Origin: Nitrosomonas sp.
Lineage (GTDB): Bacteria > Pseudomonadota > Gammaproteobacteria > Burkholderiales > Nitrosomonadaceae
DNA length: 64,000 bases
Assembly: GCA_016710135.1 (NCBI GenBank)
Contig: JADJLM010000001.1
Span: 248,001-312,000, forward strand
Direction: 5' to 3'
Shown: one piece after another, positions 29,441 to 36,899 of the stretch
Numbering within the stretch: the first letter of the stretch is position 1
Layout: every line of letters begins with the position of its first letter
Notes under the pieces: model-generated
Told to the model about the DNA's origin: nothing
Seen by the model: the letters and a program-made list of their open reading frames with translations, nothing else
Databases searched by the model: none
Program-made: the position numbers and the translations under genes

Positions 29441-29520
29441 GAACGAGCGCCGTTGAAACAATGTTATCTCACTAACTGAGCCTAACGGGGGTTAATCAAC
29501 CGCTGCAGCGCTCCTCAGTT
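29441..29520 (-). promoter_or_regulatory. SAH riboswitch controlling ahcY
   Basis: On the minus strand the leader reads ACTGAGGAGCGCTGCAGCGG, then CCCGTTAGGCTCAGTT and, after a variable loop, CAACGGCGCTCG. These are the conserved blocks of the S-adenosylhomocysteine riboswitch: ACTGAG pairs with CTCAGT (P1), and GAGCGC pairs with GCGCTC (pseudoknot). It is placed about 20 bases before the ahcY start, consistent with an ON switch that raises ahcY when SAH accumulates. Confidence 0.93.
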
Positions 29521-29581
29521 AATAAGATATAAAACTTAGATCATTATCATTGATTGATCGATAAATTATGAAAACGCTATC

Positions 29582-30745
29582 TTAGCTACCTGCAGCGCTA
29601 CGAAGCTGTGCAGCCATATCGGTTTTTTCCCAAGTAAAGCCATCTTCTTCACGACCAAAATGGCCATATGCAGCAGTTTTACCGTATATGGGGCGTAATA
29701 AATCGAGTTTGTGAATAATTGCTCTCGGGCGTAAATCAAAATGCTGCTCGATCAGATTGACTAATTTTTCGTCGGATATTTTACCAGTACCAAAAGTATC
29801 GACCATGAGCGAAACAGGTCTTGCAACCCCAATCGCGTAGGCGATTTGAACTTCGCATCGACTTGCTAAACCAGCGGCAACGATATTCTTTGCGACATAT
29901 CTTCCAGCATAAGCTGCAGAACGATCAACTTTAGAAGGGTCTTTACCTGAAAACGCACCACCACCATGATGAGCAGAGCCACCATAGCTGTCGACAATGA
30001 TTTTACGTCCCGTTAAGCCACAATCTCCCATTGGTCCACCGACCACAAATCGGCCTGTAGGATTAACTAAGTATTGGATCTGTTTGCTTCTAATTGTTTC
30101 AGGAATAACGGGTTTGATTATCTCTTCAATGACCGATTCTTTAATCGCTGCATAGGGAATATCTGGGTCATGCTGAGTAGAGATTACAATCGTTTCAATT
30201 TCATGCGGTTTACCATCAATATATCGAGCAGATACCTGAGATTTAGCATCAGGTCTTAGCCAAGATAAATGCCCATTTTTTCTCAATAATGCTTGTCGTT
30301 CGACTAAACGGTGCGCATAATAGATCGGCATGGGCATTAATTGAGGGGTTTCATCACAAGCATAACCAAACATTAATCCTTGGTCGCCTGCTCCTTGATC
30401 CATTTCTTCCTCTTTGCTGCGATTTACACCTTGTGCGATATCAGGGGATTGTTTATTAAACGCAGTAAGAACAGCACAAGTTGTTGAATCAAAACCGATA
30501 TCGGAGCTCGTGTAGCCGATTTCTTTGACCGTTTCGCGAGCAATAATATTGTAATCGACTGAAGCATGCGTAGTAATTTCGCCGGACAGAACAATCAATC
30601 CAGTGCTGCACATAGTTTCACAAGCGACCCGTGCACTGGGATCTTGTTGCAGTATCGCATCAAGGACAGCGTCTGAAATTTGATCAGCGACTTTATCAGG
30701 ATGGCCTTCTGAAACCGATTCGGAAGTAAAAAGATAGTTGCTCAT
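29582..30745 (-). CDS. metK: S-adenosylmethionine synthetase
   Basis: 387 residues from ATG 30745 (MSNYLFTSESVSEGHPDK), the family's usual start; an ATG at 30775 overlaps a TATAAT-like promoter element. Makes SAM from methionine and ATP. Signature loops GAGDQGLMFGYA and GGGAFSGKDPSKVDRS (phosphate binding) are intact. First gene of metK-ahcY-metF. Confidence 0.96.
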   Translation of the reverse strand: MSNYLFTSESVSEGHPDKVADQISDAVLDAILQQDPSARVACETMCSTGLIVLSGEITTHASVDYNIIARETVKEIGYTSSDIGFDSTTCAVLTAFNKQSPDIAQGVNRSKEEEMDQGAGDQGLMFGYACDETPQLMPMPIYYAHRLVERQALLRKNGHLSWLRPDAKSQVSARYIDGKPHEIETIVISTQHDPDIPYAAIKESVIEEIIKPVIPETIRSKQIQYLVNPTGRFVVGGPMGDCGLTGRKIIVDSYGGSAHHGGGAFSGKDPSKVDRSAAYAGRYVAKNIVAAGLASRCEVQIAYAIGVARPVSLMVDTFGTGKISDEKLVNLIEQHFDLRPRAIIHKLDLLRPIYGKTAAYGHFGREEDGFTWEKTDMAAQLRSAAGS

Positions 30746-30842
30746 TTCGTAAGTATACTCATCTAAAATATTCAATTATAACAAAAAAATTATATTAGCT
30801 ATCCTAGATAACTCGGTTATCAATATAAATAGCCTCATAGCC

Positions 30843-30859
30843 AACGGCTAAAAACCGTT
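30843..30859. terminator. Small hairpin between metK and cysB
   Basis: AACGG (30843-30847) pairs with CCGTT (30855-30859) across a seven-base loop, 50 bases after the cysB stop. No strong T-tract follows, so a terminator role is only suggested. Confidence 0.3.
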
Positions 30860-30911
30860 AGTGCTGAGCATAAATAAATAGAGTGAAAACGCATATCTAT
30901 CACCTTGATTT

Positions 30912-31841
30912 TTAACCGGACTCAGGTTGCGTATTCGCCCGAATATCTGATTCACTGAGAGTAGGCACGCACAATTCGATGAACCGATACGCATAGCCGC
31001 GTAAATAATGGTTTTCGCGAATCGCAATATAGGTTGTATTTTTCTCAAAGAGATGGGGCGCTTCGAGCTTGACTAATTGAAAATCTCGTTCCGGCATAAA
31101 GGCGACTGAAGCAATAATTCCAACGCCGAGTCCAAGGGTTACATAAGTTTTGATTACATCCGCATCCAATGCTGACATGGCAATTTCAGGAACTAGATTT
31201 GCTTGTTCAAACGCCCGATCGACACGAGAGCGACCAGTAAATCCCTGATGATAGGTGATGATAGGGAATTCAGCGATAGCCGCTAATGTCAGAGGCTGAA
31301 TCGATTGTAGCGGATGACCACTCGGTACAATAATCACATGATGCCAAGTATAAAATGGGAATGAAATCAATTCATCGGTGTTTTTCACCGCTTCAGTGGC
31401 AATGCCAATATCAGCCTGCCCATCAAGTAGCATAGCAACGATTTCATCAGGACTTGATTGGTGTAAAATCAAATGGACCTTAGGAAATAACTGTTTAAAT
31501 TCGCGGATGACGCGCGGTAAGGCATATTGGGCTTGAGTGTGAGTGGTGGCAACGGTTAATTGGCCCTGGTCATGCTGGCTAAACTGCTCCGCCAAGCGTT
31601 TGATATTTTTCGTATCGAGCAAAATCCGTTCCACAATTTTCACGAGTTCTTTACCCGGTTCAGTGAGTCCGATCAGTCGCTTACCTTTGCGAATAAACAA
31701 ATCGATGCCCAATTCATCTTCCAAGTCCATGATATGCTTGCTTACACCTGATTGGGAGGTAAATAATGCATTGGCGACCTCGGTCAGATTATAATTCTGA
31801 CGTACTGTTTCACTAATGATACGAAGTTGTTGAAAATTCAA
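30912..31841 (-). CDS. cysB: LysR-type sulfur regulator CysB
   Basis: 309 residues. N-terminal winged HTH (FTSQSGVSKHIMDLEDELGI) and a periplasmic-binding-like effector domain (TTHTQAQYALPRVIREFKQ), a close match to CysB/Cbl regulators of sulfate assimilation, which respond to acetylserine or sulfate status. It lies on the same strand as the sbp-cysTWA operon but about 8 kb away, separated by the restriction island. In many betaproteobacteria cysB directly follows cysA, so the two were probably once adjacent. Confidence 0.92.
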   Translation of the reverse strand: MNFQQLRIISETVRQNYNLTEVANALFTSQSGVSKHIMDLEDELGIDLFIRKGKRLIGLTEPGKELVKIVERILLDTKNIKRLAEQFSQHDQGQLTVATTHTQAQYALPRVIREFKQLFPKVHLILHQSSPDEIVAMLLDGQADIGIATEAVKNTDELISFPFYTWHHVIIVPSGHPLQSIQPLTLAAIAEFPIITYHQGFTGRSRVDRAFEQANLVPEIAMSALDADVIKTYVTLGLGVGIIASVAFMPERDFQLVKLEAPHLFEKNTTYIAIRENHYLRGYAYRFIELCVPTLSESDIRANTQPESG

Positions 31842-31956
31842 AAATATGCCTTATTCATCGTTGGTTTTGTGCAAGTATAGCTATTGTACTCGTGCATTGG
31901 ATTAGGGAACAAATTGAATTGGTGCATTACGCAAACAATCAAAAAAGTAATGAATC

Positions 31957-33612
31957 ATGGCCAAAACTAAAGCAAACAACGAAGAACCATTAGAAAAACA
32001 GCTCTGGAAAGCTGCTGACAAGTTACGTAAAAATATCGACGCGGCGGAATACAAGCATGTGGTGCTGGGGTTGATGTTCCTCAAATACATCTCCGATGCG
32101 TTCGGCGAACTCCATGATCGGCTCAAAGCGGGGGAGGGTGATCTGGCCGGCGCCGATCCGGAAGACAAGGACGAATACCAGGCGGAAAATGTCTTCTTTG
32201 TTCCTGCCGAAGCGCGCTGGCCGTATTTGGTGACGCACGCCAAGCAACCCGACATCGGTACCCATGTCGACGCCGCGATGGACGCGATTGAAAAGGAAAA
32301 TCCCTCGCTTAGAGGCGTGCTGCCAAAAGTCTACGCGCGGCAAAACCTCGATCCTACCAGCCTGGGTGAATTGATCGACCTGATCGGCAATATTGCGCTC
32401 GGCGATGCCAAAGCGCGTAGTCAAGACGTACTCGGTCATGTGTTCGAATATTTCCTCGGGGAATTCGCGCTGGCCGAAGGCAAGCAAGGCGGCCAGTTCT
32501 ACACCCCGCGCAGCATCGTCGAACTGCTGGTGAATATGCTGGAGCCGTATAGAGGACGGGTATTTGATCCATGCTGTGGGTCGGGGGGAATGTTCGTGCA
32601 ATCGGAGAAGTTTGTCGAAGAACACCAAGGCCGCGTCGACGATATTTCAATCTACGGGCAGGAAAGCAACCAGACCACCTGGCGGTTGGCGAAAATGAAC
32701 CTCGCCATCCGTGGCATCGACAGCTCGCAAGTCAAATGGAACAACGAAGGCTCGTTTCTGAACGACGCCCACAAAGACCTGAAAGCCGATTTCATCATCG
32801 CCAACCCGCCGTTCAACGTCAGCGACTGGAGCGGCGAACAACTGCGCGGCGACGCGCGCTGGCAATACGGCACCCCGCCGCCCGGCAACGCCAATTTTGC
32901 TTGGTTGCAGCATTTCGTCTATCACCTATCGCCCACCGGCATTGCCGGGGTGGTCTTGGCGAAAGGCGCGCTCACCTCTAAAACCTCCGGCGAAGGCGAC
33001 ATCCGCAAAAACCTCGTTGCAGAAGGCAATCTGATCGACTGCATCGTCAATTTGCCTGCCAAATTGTTTCTGAACACGCAGATTCCGGCGGCATTGTGGT
33101 TTTTGAATCGGAATCGTGCGGGAATGGATATTGGGGGGCATGCGGGAATAACCGCCGGGGCAAATGATGTACGGGCAAATAACGTTGGGGCAAATAATCA
33201 TTTGCCCCTACAACACCATCCGCGCAAAAATGAAATTCTGTTCATCGACGCGCGCAACCTCGGCCACCTGATCAACCGCCGCACGCGCGAATTGTCACAC
33301 GACGATATTCAACAAATCGCCAGCACCTACCACGCCTGGCGCACCCCCGCCGACATTCTCGCGCAGGCGGAAATCCAGCCGTATGAAGATATCAAAGGCT
33401 TCTGTGCCTCAGTGCCGATTTCGCGCGTCGCCGAACTGGATTACGTGCTGACACCGGGACGGTACGTCGGCCTGCCGGACGAAGAAGACGATTTCAATTT
33501 CCCCGAACGGTTTGCCGCGTTGAAGGCGGAATTTGAAGCGCAGTTGCAGGAAGAAGCAGCGTTGAATCGGGCAATTGTGGAGAGTTTGGCGAGCGTTGTT
33601 ATCAATGAATAG
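31957..33612 (+). CDS. hsdM: Type I restriction-modification methyltransferase HsdM
   Basis: 551-residue N6-adenine methyltransferase subunit. N-terminal helical domain (LWKAADKLRKNIDAAEYKHV), SAM motif FDPCCGSGGMF, catalytic NPPFNVSDW. Between AALWFLNRNR and NEILFIDARNLG, where relatives run on directly, it carries an insertion of about 25 residues (about 396-420, containing GANDVRANNVGANNHLPL) encoded by an in-frame copy of the palindromic element. GC and codon use are clearly higher than in the neighbouring cys and met genes. Overlaps hsdS by eight bases. Confidence 0.95.
   Translation: MAKTKANNEEPLEKQLWKAADKLRKNIDAAEYKHVVLGLMFLKYISDAFGELHDRLKAGEGDLAGADPEDKDEYQAENVFFVPAEARWPYLVTHAKQPDIGTHVDAAMDAIEKENPSLRGVLPKVYARQNLDPTSLGELIDLIGNIALGDAKARSQDVLGHVFEYFLGEFALAEGKQGGQFYTPRSIVELLVNMLEPYRGRVFDPCCGSGGMFVQSEKFVEEHQGRVDDISIYGQESNQTTWRLAKMNLAIRGIDSSQVKWNNEGSFLNDAHKDLKADFIIANPPFNVSDWSGEQLRGDARWQYGTPPPGNANFAWLQHFVYHLSPTGIAGVVLAKGALTSKTSGEGDIRKNLVAEGNLIDCIVNLPAKLFLNTQIPAALWFLNRNRAGMDIGGHAGITAGANDVRANNVGANNHLPLQHHPRKNEILFIDARNLGHLINRRTRELSHDDIQQIASTYHAWRTPADILAQAEIQPYEDIKGFCASVPISRVAELDYVLTPGRYVGLPDEEDDFNFPERFAALKAEFEAQLQEEAALNRAIVESLASVVINE
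33157..33210 (+). repeat. REP-like palindromic element inside hsdM (array)
   Basis: Three direct GGGCAAAT units spaced by six or seven bases (GATGTAC, AACGTTG), the last forming a hairpin: GGGGCAAAT (33187-33195), AATC, ATTTGCCCC (33200-33208). Read in frame as GANDVRANNVGANNHLPL within HsdM. Confidence 0.85.
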
Positions 33613-34587
33613 AAATTTTGTGCCTATTGTTGAAGTCGTTAAATCAGCTAGCACAGGACTAGATGCGATCAAGCGCGCCCCTATAGTCGATAAAGATACT
33701 GGTATTAAATGTCTACGAATACAAGATGTATCGCAGAGGAAAAAATACGATGATTGGGGTAACACTGAAATTGAGAAAAGAAATTTTGAAAAATTTCAAT
33801 TAAAAACAAATGACATCATTGTTGCCAGAACGGGTGCATCAATTGGTGTAAATTTAATAATTAAAGAGAATTTAAATTCTGTACTGAATAATGGTCTTAT
33901 TCGAATAAGAGTTGATTTCGCCTCCGTCCTCAGCAGCCTGGACGACAAAATCGACCTGCTGCACCGCCAGAACAAAACCCTCGAAGCCATGGCTGAAACG
34001 CTGTTTAGGCAGTGGTTTGTGGAGGAAGCGGAAGATTGCAAAACTGGGAAACTTAGTGATGAATTTGAATTCACAATGGGACAATCACCAATGGGTGCCT
34101 CATTCAATGAAGAAGGAATTGGAGTACCCATGTTTCAAGGTAATGCTGATTTTGAGTTTCGATTTCCTAAAGAGCAAGTTTATTAATGGAACATACATGA
34201 TTTGCACAAAATTCGCCATGCTTAGAAAATGGCAACCAGTAGGCGCCCATAACTATGGCGCAAAAAATGCTGCATGGGGTTCAACTGAATTTAGTGATGC
34301 GCCCAAAAAAGGTAACTTCTACCTATACATATTTCATGCTCATTCTCTATGCAAGAAACAAAAATTCAATGATGAGGGAACTGTTTTTGGATCAATTAGC
34401 AAATCTGACTTTGTCGATCACTTGAATTCCTTCAAATTAGAACTCATTACTGAACTTTGAGAAGTCAAAAATGCCAATAATTGACAAGATTATTACGAAT
34501 TGCACTCGGATCCACACCCTCGAAACCCTCCGCGACACCTTGCTCCCCAAATTGATGAGCGGCGAGGTGCGGGTTGATTATCCGTAG
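33605..34587 (+). pseudogene. hsdS: Type I specificity subunit HsdS, disrupted
   Basis: Starts at ATG 33605 (MNRNFVPIVEVVKS) within the hsdM end. The first recognition domain (CLRIQDVSQRKKYDDW ... NNGLIRIRVD) is joined abruptly to the conserved spacer helix FASVLSSLDDKIDLLHRQNK, so roughly the last third of that domain is missing. The second domain begins (TMGQSPMGASFNEEGIG) but stops at 34186. Its continuation (NDEGTVFGSISKSDF) is in a second frame, and the final helix (TLETLRDTLLPKLMSGEVRV) in a third, ending CCG TAG at 34585-34587 inside a palindromic element. Deletion plus two shifts suggest a truly non-functional or rearranged subunit. Confidence 0.85.
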
Positions 34588-34611
34588 GGGCAAATAATCA
34601 TTTGCCCCAAC
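34584..34611 (+). repeat. REP-like palindromic element after hsdS
   Basis: GTAGGGGCAAAT, AATC, ATTTGCCCCAAC: a hairpin with nine-base arms. Its TAG is the last stop codon of hsdS. Confidence 0.85.
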
Positions 34612-34626
34612 AACCCGCATAAAAAT

Positions 34627-35625
34627 ATGAATACGCGAGACCAGATTACTATTTATCAATCCGCCGATGGCAGCGTGCAGCTTGAGGTTACGCTGGATCA
34701 AGACACGGTTTGGTTGACTCAGCGCCAACTGTCGGTTTTGTTTGAAAAGGATGTGCGCACCATCAATGAGCATATTCGCAATGTGCTTGCGGAACAGGAG
34801 CTCGCGGCTGAGGCAACTATCCGGAAATTCCGGATAGTTCAACAGGAAGGCGAACGCAAGGTAAACCGCGAGATTGAACATTACAATCTGGATATGATCA
34901 TTTCCGTCGGTTATCGCGTCAATTCCAAAAAAGGCACGCAATTCCGCATCTGGGCCAGCAATATTCTCAGACGTTACCTGGTGCAAGGTTATGCGCTGAA
35001 TGAACAGAAACTTCAGATGCAACAGCAAAAACTCACGGATTTAAAACAAGCGATTGCGTTGTCGTCACGTCTGTTCCAGCAGCAAGACCTGACCGTTTCC
35101 GAATCGCAAGGTATCTTGTCGATCCTGGAAAAATACAGCCATGCGCTAACGGTGCTGGACGATTACGATCATCAGCGTTTACAAGTGACCGGAATCCAGC
35201 AAGCCGGACAGCACAAAATTTCCTATGATGAAGCGATCCAGCAAATCCGGTTGTGGCGTGAACAGGAGAAACTGGGTGGATTGTTCGGCAACGAAAAAGA
35301 CGATTCCTTCAAAAGCTCGTTGGAAACCATTTACCAAACGTTTGGCGGCACAGAACTCTATCCCAGTATTGAAGAAAAAGCGGCTAATCTGTTGTATTTC
35401 ATCGTCAAGAATCATTCTTTTTCCGATGGCAACAAACGCATTGCCGCCGCGCTGTTTGTCTGGTTTCTGGCGCGTCATGATTATCTGCTTAACGCGGATG
35501 GAGAAAAGCGTATCGCTGATAATGCCCTGGTTGCGTTTACCCTGCTGATTGCCGAGAGCAAACCCGAGGAAAAAGACACGATGGTGAAAGTCATCATCAA
35601 TTTGATCAATGGCAATAATCCGTAG
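34627..35625 (+). CDS. RhuM-Fic/Doc fusion protein
   Basis: 332 residues. N-terminal RhuM (virulence RhuM family) domain with WLTQRQLSVLFEKDVRTINE and VGYRVNSKKGTQFRIWA, a coiled-coil linker (about 135-170), then a Fic/Doc domain with HSFSDGNKRIAAALFVWFL, fitting the H-x-F-x-D-x-N-K-R catalytic loop. Fic/Doc enzymes transfer AMP or phosphate to target proteins. Such proteins are often found between hsdS and hsdR of type I systems; the link to restriction is unproven. Ends CCG TAG, the TAG again lying in a palindromic element. Confidence 0.85.
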   Translation: MNTRDQITIYQSADGSVQLEVTLDQDTVWLTQRQLSVLFEKDVRTINEHIRNVLAEQELAAEATIRKFRIVQQEGERKVNREIEHYNLDMIISVGYRVNSKKGTQFRIWASNILRRYLVQGYALNEQKLQMQQQKLTDLKQAIALSSRLFQQQDLTVSESQGILSILEKYSHALTVLDDYDHQRLQVTGIQQAGQHKISYDEAIQQIRLWREQEKLGGLFGNEKDDSFKSSLETIYQTFGGTELYPSIEEKAANLLYFIVKNHSFSDGNKRIAAALFVWFLARHDYLLNADGEKRIADNALVAFTLLIAESKPEEKDTMVKVIINLINGNNP

Positions 35626-35648
35626 GGGCAAATGATTATTTGCCCTAC
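35622..35648 (+). repeat. REP-like palindromic element between the Fic and RAYT genes
   Basis: GTAGGGGCAAAT, GATT, ATTTGCCCTAC. Supplies the stop codon of the RhuM-Fic gene and lies just upstream of the RAYT gene. Confidence 0.85.
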
Positions 35649-35672
35649 CATCCCAACAATAACCCGAACACC

Positions 35673-36242
35673 ATGATCAACAACCCAACCAGCCATCGCC
35701 GCAAATCGATTCGATTGCAGGGGTATGATTATTCACAGGCTGGTTTGTATTTTATTACTGTTTGCACACACAACCAGGTGCCATTATTTGGGGAAATTGT
35801 TGATGGGGTTATGGTGTTGAATGCAGCGGGTCAGATCGTAGAAAAATGCTGGTGTGCGATACCCGAGCATTTCCCGCAGGTTACAGTGGATAAATTCGTG
35901 GTGATGCCCAATCATGTGCATGGGATTATTACCATCGGGGAAAATAACGTTGGGGCAAATGATGTACGCGCAAATAATGTACGGGCAAATGATTATTTGC
36001 CCCTACCATCCAACGAAACACCCCGGTCATCGCAACATGGCACATCCCGCACCATTGGATCGATGGTGCGGGGGTTCAAAATTGGCGTTACCCGGTGGTT
36101 TCGCGCCAAAACGGATATTCATAAAGTTTGGCAGCGCAATTATTACGAACATATCATTCGCAATGAGGATAGTTACCTGAAAATCGCGGAATATATTCAA
36201 ACTAATCCGCAGCGCTGGGAAATCGATACTTATTATGTTTAA
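35673..36242 (+). CDS. REP-associated tyrosine transposase (RAYT)
   Basis: 189 residues from ATG 35673; a TTG at 35640 would extend into the upstream repeat. Y1/HUH-type single-strand transposase: N-terminal GYDYSQAGLYFITVCTHN, metal-binding HVH in VVMPNHVHGIIT (about 78-88), and a likely catalytic Tyr in WQRNYYEHIIRNEDSY. This family mobilises REP palindromes, and the gene is flanked by two copies (35622-35648 and 36243-36262) and has a third inside its own frame, adding ANDVRANNVRANDYLPL near residues 94-110. The internal copy lies between the HUH motif and the Tyr helix, so activity cannot be assumed. Confidence 0.9.
   Translation: MINNPTSHRRKSIRLQGYDYSQAGLYFITVCTHNQVPLFGEIVDGVMVLNAAGQIVEKCWCAIPEHFPQVTVDKFVVMPNHVHGIITIGENNVGANDVRANNVRANDYLPLPSNETPRSSQHGTSRTIGSMVRGFKIGVTRWFRAKTDIHKVWQRNYYEHIIRNEDSYLKIAEYIQTNPQRWEIDTYYV
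35952..36003 (+). repeat. REP-like palindromic element inside the RAYT gene (array)
   Basis: GGGGCAAAT, then a variant CGCAAAT, then the hairpin GGGCAAAT-GATT-ATTTGCCCC (35983-36003). Same arrangement as the array in hsdM and translated in the same frame. Confidence 0.85.
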
Positions 36243-36262
36243 GGGCTAATGATTATTTGCCC
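36243..36262 (+). repeat. REP-like palindromic element, degenerate copy after the RAYT gene
   Basis: GGGCTAAT-GATT-ATTTGCCC, with a mismatch in one arm (CTAAT for CAAAT). Directly follows the RAYT stop codon. Confidence 0.7.
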
Positions 36263-36322
36263 TTAAACTTGTCTTCGTGCACAATAAAGCGCATCATTCG
36301 ATGACATATTTGGAGATAAGGC

Positions 36323-36516
36323 ATGAGAACTACCATTGTATTGGATGATGAATTACTGGAGAAAGCGCAAGCCCTGACCCATGTTCAGGAAAATCAGCCT
36401 TGGTTAAAGAAGCCTTGAAAGCCCTGATCGAGCGGGAAAGTGCCAAAAGGTTGGCTAATTTGGGTGGCTCTGAACCGCAACTGGAAGCCATTCCCCGCCG
36501 ACAAACCAGCGAATAA
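36323..36516 (+). CDS. vapB: VapB-type antitoxin, frameshifted
   Basis: ATG 36323 with GGAGATAAGGC upstream. MRTTIVLDDELLEKAQAL is the ribbon-helix-helix start of VapB antitoxins. The frame ends early, but adding one A to the AAAA run at 36391-36394 restores ALVKEALKALIERESAKRL and a 64-residue protein ending at 36516. It binds and neutralises the PIN toxin encoded eight bases downstream. A sequencing indel is likely, since toxin and antitoxin are otherwise intact. Confidence 0.75.
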
Positions 36517-36524
36517 CTGCCGGA

Positions 36525-36899
36525 ATGATTCTGGTCGATACCTCGGTCTGGATTAACCATCTGCGCAATAACGATCCGTATTTAGTCCGCCTGCTGACTG
36601 AGAACAGCGTATTAGGTCATCCCTTTGTTCGTGGCGAGCTGGCGCTGGGCAACTTGCGCCAACGTGAAATCATTCTGGCTGCGCTGGATAACCTGGCCCA
36701 GGCTCCTGTCGCTTTTACCGATGAAGTGAATTATTTCATCGAAAAACATGCTTTATATGGTTTGGGTATCGGGTTGATCGACGCGCATCTGTTAGCTTCA
36801 ACGCAGTTATCCGGCAATACTCGGCTTTGGACACAGGATAAGCGGCTTCAGGCAGTTGCATTACGTCTTAATTTGGCGGCACTGGTTCACCATGTCTAA
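36525..36899 (+). CDS. vapC: VapC-type PIN-domain ribonuclease toxin
   Basis: 124 residues. PIN fold with acidic residues Asp5 (MILVDTSVWI), Glu38 (VRGELALGN), Asp in GLIDAHLLA and Asp in WTQDKRL, as in VapC endoribonucleases. Pairs with the antitoxin just upstream. Its last eight bases overlap the hsdR start, so the toxin gene sits in the restriction transcript. Confidence 0.9.
   Translation: MILVDTSVWINHLRNNDPYLVRLLTENSVLGHPFVRGELALGNLRQREIILAALDNLAQAPVAFTDEVNYFIEKHALYGLGIGLIDAHLLASTQLSGNTRLWTQDKRLQAVALRLNLAALVHHV

Noticed and set aside
32571..32981. Plus-strand frame of 136 codons rich in Arg
   Set aside because: Out-of-frame shadow of high-GC hsdM.
34465..35028. Minus-strand frame of 187 codons
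   Set aside because: Antisense to the RhuM-Fic gene and the end of hsdS, both of which have recognisable motifs on the plus strand.
33157..36262. Palindromic repeats as a CRISPR array
   Set aside because: Units are irregularly spaced, lie inside genes, and have no spacers of constant length or cas genes; a REP/RAYT system explains them better.
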